Below, piece after piece: positions 56,563 to 64,000 of a stretch of DNA of 64,000 nucleotides. A program made the position numbers and the translations under genes. Below the pieces are notes generated by a model. That model ran no database searches. It had not been told where the DNA came from and saw nothing but the letters and a program-made list of their open reading frames with translations. The DNA is taken from positions 4,029,501 to 4,093,500 of the forward strand of contig OX411552.1 in assembly GCA_948146395.1 (NCBI GenBank). Direction: 5' to 3'. Every line of letters begins with the position of its first letter. Positions within the stretch are counted from its first letter, which is position 1. The stretch comes from Fragum whitleyi. Its lineage: Eukaryota > Mollusca > Bivalvia > Cardiida > Cardiidae.

Positions 56563-56860
56563 TGACTGGCTGGCTGGCTGGCTGGCTGGATGGATGGTTG
56601 AATGGATGGATGGATGGATGGATGGATGGATGGATGGATGGATGGATGGATTGATGGAAGGATGAGTGGATGGATGGATGGATGGATGGGAGGGTTGGTG
56701 GTTAGATGGATTGATTGATTGATGGATGGTTGGATGTGTGGGTCTTGGATGGATGGATGGATGGATGAGTTGGTTGGATGATTGGAAGATTGAATGATGG
56801 AATGAATGATGGAATGAATGACGTATGGATGAATGGATGAATGCATGAAAACAAGAAGAT
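56523..56860 (+). repeat. (TGGC)n / (TGGA)n microsatellite
   Basis: Runs of TGGC then TGGA with TTGA, TGAA and GATT variants. Minus-strand Ile/His/Pro/Ser-rich and Gln/Pro/Ala/Ser-rich frames through it are translation artefacts. Confidence 0.97.
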
Positions 56861-57059
56861 ACGAATACATGGTTCAAATAACAACAAATCCAATCTGGTG
56901 GAAGATTATTTCACAGAGACGTTTTATTAGCATTTCTGTTATATAGTCGCACATCTATTAGACTTTTGAATATTAAACCTCTCGTCCCATTGTGTATGCT
57001 TTAACTAGGTATTTTTCAATTAAAAATGTCAATTTCTCTAGAGAACTAAGACAATTAAA

Positions 57060-58165
57060 TACTGAGTCCGTCACACAGACAAAAACATCGCTCTCTCGTT
57101 TGCTGTAGACCAAATGTCATGAGAGTACGCATTGATTCTGTTTTCAACTATTGTCATGTTTACACTCGATTTATTTCTATAATTTGTTAAAAGATCCAGT
57201 TTGGTCATAATACTTTGAATTTCACTGCACCAGTTGTTTGAAGCGATATTAGTCATGTTAAAAACATGTCTTGTAAGTCCATCTTCACTGAACGACAGAA
57301 GTCTATTCCAATATCGCAGCATTATAATCCATCGTCTATACGAGCTGGGAAGCCATCCTGTATATCCCGTGAGTGCAGCTATAGGTGCAAATCTATGAAC
57401 ACCCGTGAAGTCTCTCATAGCGCGATGTTGAACGTTGTCTATTGGTTGATTTTGTTTGAAGCCCCAGGTTGACGGATTATAAATAAAACAATCGGAGCCA
57501 CACAGTTGAAATAGGGTTTTTCATACGATTTAAACCCTAAATGTTTGAGACCATGTACTTTTGAGATAACACCTCCTAGGGCCCTGCTAGCGGCTTTTGC
57601 GACCGATTCACAATGTGACGAAAAACTACCCTTTACATTAAAGATGACACCTAAATATTTATATTCTGCTACTGTTTCTATTTCTTCCTCCCCAATTCTA
57701 AACCGAAAATTGCTTTTTTTCTTTTCTCCCTTTCCTTAAATGGATACACTTGGATCTGTCTCTATTAACTATTACTCTCCACTTCCTACACCAATTATGC
57801 ATACGATCTAACATTTGTTGCAGTGATTTTTCCGATTTTGTAACAAGAATGATATCGTCGGCGTAGAGAAGAATGGACACTTGTGAAGCTCCTAACAATA
57901 CTCCAACGTTCAGGTCATTGATTTCACTATCTGAATCGTTTATGAAAATAGAAAACATTGTGGGAGAAGAGCTGTCTCCTTGAACGACGCCCATTTTACA
58001 ATCGAACCAATCTGTCATTTTGCTGTTAATCCTAAGAGATGCAGAAGAATAACAATATATTGACTTTAAGGAATTGTACACCTTTCCGTCAATCCCGTTT
58101 AATAACAATCTGTATAGTAACAAGTGCATGTCGTATTGCGATGCAATACAGGAGTCCCCCACCGG
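57060..58165 (-). pseudogene. LINE RT fragment of a YADD-type family
   Basis: The minus frame 58162-57698 contains the RT palm: LLLYRLLLNGIDGKVYNSLK, GVVQGDSSSPTMFSIFINDS, ILLYADDIILVTKSEKSLQQ (intact YADD box) and SKCIHLRKG. A frameshift then gives an IETVAEYKYLGVIF thumb, and a later frame (57418-57071) continues the C-terminal region (RAMRDFTGVHRFAP, GWLPSSYRRW). The 5' end is truncated just before the palm. It differs from the FADD family elsewhere in the window. Inactive. Confidence 0.85.
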
Positions 58166-58204
58166 ATAACCAAAAATCCTCTCTTATAATATATCTCCTA
58201 CTTA

Positions 58205-59385
58205 CTAGATCTATAACTGTAAAAGTTTAAAGTTGCTAGCACTTATAGTTTAGGAGATATGATCCGGACAAGAATGTAAGACTAAAAACAACAAAGGGCA
58301 ATAACTCAAAAAGTGGGCCTGGCAGAGTAACAGTTCTTGTACATGACACTTGTCCTCGATAAGATCTATCAGTGTACAAAGTTTGAAGTTGCTAGCACTT
58401 ATGGTTTAGGAGATATGATCCAGACATAAATGTAAGCCTAAAGACAACAAAGGGCAATAACTCAAAAAGTGGGTGTGGCTGAGTCATGGATCTTGAACAT
58501 GACACTTCGCCTCAATGAGATCTATAAGTGTACAAAGTTTGAAGTTGCTAGCACTTATAGTTTAGGAGATATGATCCGGACAAGAATGTAAGGGTAAAAA
58601 CAACAAAGGGCAATAACTCAAAAAGTGGGTGTGCAGAGTTATGGATCTTGCGCATGACACTTCGCCTCAATGAGATCTACAAGTGTACGAAGTTTGAAGT
58701 TGCTAGCACACATAGTTTAGGAGATATATTCCGGACAAGAATGTAAGGGTAAAAACAACAAAGGGCAATAACTCAAAAATTGGGCGTGGCAGAGTAACGG
58801 TTCTTGAACATGACACTTTTCCTCAATGAGATCTATAAGTGTACAAAGTTTGAAGTTGCTAGCACTTATAGTTTAGGAGATATGATCCGGACAAGAATGT
58901 AAGGGTAAAAACAAAGGGCAATAACTCAAAAAGTGGGCATGGCAGAGTTATGGATCTTGAACATGACACTTCTCCTCAATGAGATCTTTAAGTGTACAAA
59001 GTTTGAAGTTGCTAGCACACATAGTTTAGGAGATATGTTCCAGACAAGAATGTAAGGGTAAAAACAACAAAGGGCAATAACTCAAAAAGTGGGCGTGGCA
59101 GAGTAACTTTTCTTGAACATGACACTCCTCCTCAATGAGATCTATAAGTGTAGCAAGTTTGAAGTTGCTAGCACATACGGTTTAGGAGATATGTTCCGGA
59201 CAAGAATGTAAGGGTAAAAACAACAAAGGGCAATAACTCAAAAAGTGGGCGTGGCAGAGTAATGGTTCTTGAACATGACACTCCTCCTCAATGAGATCTA
59301 TAAGTGTACCAAGTTTGAAGTTGCTAGCTCATATGGTTTAGAAGATATAGCCCGGACAAAAGCGTGACGGACAGACGGACAGACG
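58205..59385 (+). repeat. tandem array, eight copies of ~156 bp
   Basis: GAAGTTGCTAGCAC recurs near 58230, 58389, 58542, 58698, 58853, 59007, 59162 and 59318. Each unit has ACAACAAAGGGCAATAACTC and TTTAGGAGATATGATCCGGA, and it is a diverged relative of the 9.35 kb array. The array ends in a (GACGGACA)n spacer at 59364-59393, as the Helitron-like elements do, but no terminal hairpin was recognised. Confidence 0.92.
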
Positions 59386-59628
59386 GACAGACCAACTGAG
59401 TATCATCTCTGGGGTTCTGTGCATGTGGGGTGTGCAGTACAAACAGCACTTGTGGGTTGCACTTTAGTCCGTGCATGTGGGTTTGAATCAGCCAAATAGC
59501 TGTATGGGGTAAAGTGCTAATAACTGGAATTAAGGGCCAAACGAGGCCATATAAACTTAAGGGTAATAGCAAAGTACATGTACTTATAAACTATTACTTT
59601 TAAATAAATATATCTACATATGAATAGG

Positions 59629-59726
59629 TTGATTGATTGAATGGGGTTTAACGCCGCTTTCAACATTTTTTTCAGTTATATCGCGGCGGCTGGAGCACCT
59701 AACAATGGTTTCCTGGTATTTCTCTG
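59629..59726 (-). mobile_element. SINE fragment (3' half)
   Basis: Minus-strand: (CAAT)n tail, CCGCCGCGATATAACTGAAA domain and AACCATTGTTAGGTGCTCC, breaking off within the ACCAGGAA block. Confidence 0.85.
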
Positions 59727-60955
59727 GTACTTCTTATACTGCACATACTTCTTACATATTATTGCATTATCAAAATTCTAAACACTTTCTAATTCCGTCA
59801 AATCTTGTCCAATTTGCAAACGGTTTGAAGTAGAAAAGGCAGGAAAGTGCCCAAGTTTTCTGAATCTGATTTTGTTTGGGTTTTTTTTTTTTTGTTGTTG
59901 TTGTTTTTTTGATTTGCTGATAAAAAAGTAATTTACAACCCAACAAAATTTTAATTGGTTGCAAAAAACTTTTTTTAAGCTTATTTATAAGATCTACCAC
60001 ATCCAGTATTTCCTGGTATAACTTTTTGCATCTGCTTCAAACCTAATTCAAATAAGTCATATATTAACAGAATCATTAAAAAATTGAAATTGTTGTGCCA
60101 TGTGAATCCCCACTCTGTTGGGTTCCAAATGAAATTCTTTCTTCTTCCTCTTGATGTAAGCAACTGTATCTTTTTAATTTACAGAAACAACATAAAACTG
60201 GACTTCTGCCGTCAGTCTACAATGTCCCCATTGTGGATTTGAAAAAAAGTTTTTGGCGATTGAATAAAGTATTGGCAACAGATAAAAGTAGTCTTGGTGA
60301 CGTCATTGTAATCTACTTTATGATGTCATGAAACAATTAAAACAATCCAAGACATTGTGCCTAATAAATTCAAATTCTTTTATTGGTATAAAATCCAGCC
60401 AAAGGATTATTACCACAAACAGTGTTACTATTACAAAACATAGATCAATGTGAACAGATAAACACTCCCCATGGTATTTAATGTATTTATCATACAATAG
60501 AAAGAGAATAAAAATTATTGAGAGTTTAATTAGATATTCAGAGTGATATTCATTTTCTATCCGTTTTTAAAAGGTATTACCAAACAATAAAATTTTTTAC
60601 TTGTCCTAATTCAAAGTGCATGTAATTTTGCACTTTTTGGTGATTCTGTTTTAGACATCATTGTGAGAAATGGAGGAAATGCTTGTAAAGGCATTTTTTT
60701 CCATTTTTCACGATGTTTTCCAAAGCCTTTACCTTGTAGAATGACAATGGGCTTCACTATTTGGGAAGGCTAAAGTTTGAAGTGATTGACAAGGGCTGTT
60801 TTAAACGTCCTTATTAGAAAAAAAAGCGCCAACTTGTGCCAACGCTTAACTGCATGTGCTGGATAATGCAAAAATCTAAGTCCAACAAGAGCCATGTCAG
60901 ACATGACCATCCCCGCCCCAAAAAAAGCTTGATAATAAACTGAAGCCAGTTAGAT
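59727..60955. other. no recognisable gene
   Basis: AT-rich sequence with a (GTT)n/poly(T) patch near 59880-59910. Confidence 0.4.
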
Positions 60956-61066
60956 TTTGGCTTCTTGTACACCGCACTTCTCCCCAATGAGATCTATCCA
61001 CCTATGAAGTTTCAAATTGACAGCTATCATACTCTCAGAGATAAGCTTCGAACAAAATCCAAGTAA

Positions 61067-61957
61067 AGTTTGGTGGGTAAATTAGTTTGTTTCAACTTGT
61101 CTATCATCCTGAATAATGTTTTTCTTAACCACATCTTTTTTCCTCATGTGTATCATTCTCTTGCTAATTTAGAGCCCTTTTTCACTTATGCTGCAGTAGG
61201 CCTTTTCTTCTCATCAAAGCCTTTTTTGAAAATGTCTTTAATATCATTTTCTTCTTTACTCCATTGGAAACGTGTGGAGGCAGAATTTCTTTTCATTGTA
61301 GCATTCCTATCGTCTTCTTCGTATTCCAAATCCAGTCCCTTATCCATAGCTAGTCCATCGTCCAAAACTTCAGACAGCGGAATATCAATTCTGCTTCGTT
61401 CCTCGGCCAAGTCTAGTAACGAAAAATGTTGGGACATGTAATTTGTAAGCTAAAGTATAATGTACTATTTTTGTTTGTGTTGATGCTGTCTATTGTCACT
61501 TCTTCTGTATTTCAGACATGTAAGCTATTGAAACTGTGGGCCAATCAAAATTTCACAAAAATTTTGGAAAAGGGTCACAAAAGGCACATTCTGGCTAAGT
61601 TTCTTTGAATTCGGCACAGTGGTTCAGCAGGAGATGTCGTATAAAGATTTCGGGCTCAAAATAAGCCCCACCCTGCAACGCCCATATTCATTGGCCAATT
61701 AAAATTTCGCAAACAATTTTTGTAAAGATTTCAAAGTGAAAAAATGCCATGCCCTGCCAGACCCATATTTATGGGCCAATCAGAATTTCACGAATAATTC
61801 TTAATGAGGGTTGCCCAAGGAACATTCTGGCAAAGATTCATTGAAATCAGCCCAGTGGTTCAGGAGAAGAAGTTTTTTTTAAAATTATTAACGATGGACG
61901 ACGGCCCAAGGTGATCCTTATAGCTCCCCTTGAGCATGTTGTGCTCAGGTGAGCTAA
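61067..61957 (+). mobile_element. Helitron-like element (GCTAA end) nested in another element
   Basis: The 3' end TGAGCATGTTGTGCTCAGGT then GAGCTAA (CTAA 61954-61957) matches the hairpin-CTAA terminus at 32959. Upstream are two body units with GGGCCAATCA.AATTTC and CCCAGTGGTTCAG, and a GATGGACGACGG spacer. The 5' ACAAGAG terminus is not seen and ~20 bp of host repeat are missing at the left border. Confidence 0.55.
61186..61452 (-). pseudogene. possible captured coding fragment, Myb/SANT-like
   Basis: An 83-codon minus frame starting at 61437, highly charged, contains EYEEDDRNATMKR and ends FQWSKEENDIKDIFKKGF...KRPTAA. W-x-EE spacing followed by a basic/aromatic helix suggests a Myb/SANT-like helix. 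An acceptor-like TATACTTTAG lies just upstream of LTNY-Met on that strand. The frame stops at TAA right after RPTAA. The opposite-strand frame (61070-61441) is its shadow. It lies within Helitron-like sequence, so gene-fragment capture is possible. The family call is tentative. Confidence 0.25.
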
Positions 61958-62372
61958 AAGTAGGCAATGTAGAGTTATCGTTCTTGTTCACTGCACTTCC
62001 CGTTGATGACATCTATCCACACGTAAATTTTCATGATCATAGCTATTTTAATTCCTTTTATGATCATAGCTATTTTAGTTTCAGAGATATGCTCTAGACA
62101 AAGTCAAAGTACAAAAACAACAAAGGGAAATAACTAAAAAATAGGCAAGGTAGAGTTATTATTCTTGTGCACTGCACTTACGCTTGATGACATCTATCCA
62201 TCCATGAAGTTTCATGATCTTAGCTATTATGCTTTCAAAGATATGCTCCGGACAAAGTCAAAGCATAAAAATCAACAAGGGGAATGACTAAAAAAAATTG
62301 GCAAGGTAGAGTTATGGTTCTTGTACATTGCACTCTGTAATCATGAGGAATATTACAGCCAAGTCAATCAGC

Positions 62373-62550
62373 TGATTGAATGGAGTTTAACGCAGCTTTC
62401 AACATTTTTTCAGTTATATTTTGGTGTCTAGGGCACCTAACAATGGATTCCTGGTATTTCTCTCACCAGTACAACCATCAAATCCTTTCCAAGCCTCCAG
62501 CTGCTATCTCACATTGGTCTACGATTATCAACCCGTTGGTGGTAGACAAA
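62373..62550 (-). mobile_element. tRNA-derived SINE, truncated
   Basis: Minus-strand: CATTCAATC tail, AATATAACTGAAA domain, ACCAGGAATCCATTGTTAGG block and AGCTGGAGGCTTGGAAAGGA. The tRNA head is absent. Inserted close to the 3' end of the GACGGGCGTAT-family element. Confidence 0.85.
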
Positions 62551-63008
62551 TTCAAGTAAAACGGACTTCAGATAACAGAGATGTACTCCGGACAAATAAG
62601 TGGACGCCGCCTGTCCGCACGGGTGATCGAATAATATGTCCTGTTTTCAACGGGCGTATAAAAATATTCAGTGCTGTTTTTTGTACAGAGCTCCCAAGAG
62701 TAAAACTGATACAAAAACACTACTTGTACTAGAGTATTGAAATATTGATAAAGACATTTTATGCGGCAACATTACAATTACCTGTGTCATGGTTGCCATA
62801 AATTTCCTGAGTGTTGTGGCTGTTATTCTTTCCTGGTACTACAGGTTCGCATTATGACAGCAGTCAGCCAAGCAATCATACACACAGAACACTGATTTTG
62901 TCTTTCCTGAAGTTCATGAACAAAACAAAATTCATGATAGTTCTAGATGATGCCACATACTTAATGTAAAGGCTGCAGTGGATTTTCTGTGATTGAGATT
63001 TATCCTAC

Positions 63009-63249
63009 CCCTTATCATGCTGAATAAATTTTGGCTAAAAATTTGCATAAAAATCAAAGGGCAAAAAGCGCTGAAAGAACCAACTGTAGGCAAATTTTAT
63101 TTGAAAACTAAACCTTTTGACAATTCTGGTTTGAAAGTAAGAACCAGGTGGTGTAGACTAACACCAGACTGCACATATGTGCAGGCTGATGTTTGTCTTT
63201 AGCTCCTGAAAAAGCAGAAATATTCCGGGTTCAGCATGATAAGGGTTAA
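63009..63249. mobile_element. TTAA element family D, copy 2
   Basis: CCCTTATCATGCTGAATAAA at the left and TTCAGCATGATAAGGG then TTAA at the right. The interior aligns throughout with 45601-45826. The left TTAA has decayed. The 69-codon frame is not a gene. Confidence 0.85.
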
Positions 63250-63379
63250 CATTAATATTTCTTGTACTTTTTGTTTTCTGTCCAGCAAAACATTAAGCCC
63301 CTATGTTGCAAAAACTAAAACAAGAGGGTCATAACTACCTAGAATCATTCATTGGAGTCGACTATGTTTGTTTGTTTGA

Positions 63380-63746
63380 ATGGGGTTTTAAATTAAGACC
63401 TATTGAGTGGTAACAAGGAAAATTTCATTAAGACCCCTTTTCCCGTAACATATGTCAGAATGCTAACATAATTAATAGGCTTCTTCCTATTGACCAGACA
63501 AACATCTTGAGCAATTAAGAGAAAGATTGAGCCGAAATTGTCACCTTTAGAGTGGTAACAAGAAAATTGTCATTAAAATTATTAAATGACTCCTTTTCCT
63601 GTTAACTGAGTATGAATGTCGCGAAACATCAATAGGATTCTTCCATATGAGTAGACAAACATTCTGACAAAGTCTGAGAAAGATTGAGCCAAATTTGTGA
63701 GTTCAAGAGTGGTATCTCTAAAAGTCGACGCTTAGGTGAGCTTAAA
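63380..63746 (+). mobile_element. Helitron-like element remnant with ~150 bp repeats
   Basis: GAGTGGTAACAAG(G)AAAAT recurs at ~63403 and ~63551, with a third partial GAGTGGTATC at ~63709. GAGAAAGATTGAGCC recurs at 63520 and 63680. The end CTTAGGTGAGCTTAAA (63731-63746) corresponds to the CTCAGGTGAGCTAAA terminus. The 5' part is missing. Confidence 0.5.
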
Positions 63747-63757
63747 CCCACAGGGAA

Positions 63758-64000
63758 ACAAGAGGGCAAGAATGGCCCTAAAGCGCTCACCTGAATTTTA
63801 TTGGTCCAATAGATGACATCAAAGTAAAACTCTGGTAAAGTATCATTGAAATTGGCCCTGTGGTTCAAGAAATTTTGGTAAATGATTTCAATGTGAAAAA
63901 ATGAAAACCACTGCCACGTCAACATTTTTGGGCCAATCAAAATTTCGCAGAGTATTTTTAGAAAGATTCACACAAGAAATATTTTGTTTAAATTCATTAA
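63758..64000 (+). mobile_element. Helitron-like element, 5' portion running off the window
   Basis: It begins ACAAGAGGGCAAGAATGGCCC, then GCGCTCACCTGA, the same 5' terminus as at 31274. Body units (GGCCAATCAAAATTTCGCAG) resemble those at 61690-61800. The 103-codon minus frame here (63629-63940) is not coding. Confidence 0.7.

Larger units (their letters stand above)
60956..62662 (+). mobile_element. diverged GACGGGCGTAT-family element with nested insertions
   Basis: Pieces of the 156 bp-type unit (CTTCTTGTACACCGCACTTC; CCTATGAAGTTTC; ACAACAAAGGGAAATAACTA; GATATGCTCCGGACAAA) occur at 60960-61066 and 61960-62345. The end at 62600-62662 repeats the 10.2 kb terminus: CTCCGGACAAATAAGTGGAC, then GGGTGATCGAATAATATGTC and AACGGGCGTATAAAA. 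Two nested insertions interrupt it: a Helitron-like piece ending at 61957 and a SINE at 62373-62550. Confidence 0.65.

Noticed and set aside
56515..56893. Long minus-strand frames rich in Ile/His/Pro/Ser and Gln/Pro/Ala/Ser
   Set aside because: They are six-frame translations of a (TGGC)n/(TGGA)n microsatellite with no other coding signs.
61070..61441. 123-codon plus-strand ORF with Ser-rich end
   Set aside because: The opposite strand reads more like a coding sequence (charged, with acceptor-like site); the plus frame looks like its shadow.
62993..63202. 69-codon plus-strand ORF
   Set aside because: It lies within TTAA element family D; the other copy at 45.6 kb does not keep the frame open.

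Overview
The window is eukaryotic nuclear DNA, AT-rich and dominated by transposable elements, and most likely comes from a marine bivalve mollusc. The evidence is one multi-exon gene with GT/AG introns, tRNA-derived SINEs, APE-type LINEs with CR1-like endonucleases, a LINE ORF1 carrying a 2A-like NPGP signal, many foldback/TIR elements, and ~150-165 bp tandem arrays inside dispersed elements (as known in oysters and clams). The species cannot be named. There are no bacterial-type operons.

The only convincing host gene is a FkbM-family (Methyltransf_21, Star-like) type II membrane protein on the + strand. Its coding exons are 10514-10999, 11587-11781 and 14509-14862, all joined in phase 0, giving 344 residues. 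An acceptor site 8 bp before the ATG suggests an upstream untranslated exon. Both introns and the sequence just after the stop codon are full of SINEs, TIR elements and a degraded ~155 bp tandem array.

1-10.3 kb: TIR elements, minus-strand LINE debris (7.0-8.6 kb), and a Helitron/Helentron-like element with five exact 156 bp repeats. 10.5-15.1 kb: the FkbM gene. 15.1-23 kb: TIR elements, a LINE tail fragment, and a 434 bp tandem duplication holding a ~165 bp hairpin. 23.9-25.2 kb: a second Helitron-like element with eight ~150 bp repeats. 26.1-28.6 kb: degraded minus-strand LINE. 29.9-35.0 kb: plus-strand LINE split by a 1685 bp Helitron-like element. 35.0-36.9 kb: 5' part of another LINE, with intact ORF1 (2A-like signal, coiled coil, RRM) and the first codons of ORF2. 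37-44.3 kb: a TTAA-flanked hairpin element and a third LINE of the same family with stops and a frameshift. 44.3-56 kb: SINEs, nested TTAA elements, a probable LTR, more TIR elements. 56-64 kb: a YADD-type LINE fragment, a ~156 bp array of eight copies, nested Helitron-like elements and SINE pieces.

The most interesting pattern is that seven element termini, from what look like four sequence families, share a 5' ACAAGA start. Where both ends are visible they also share subterminal inverted repeats, often ~150-160 bp internal tandem arrays, and a 3' hairpin followed by CTAA or an A-run. One copy interrupts a LINE reading frame, which fixes its ends and shows no target duplication.
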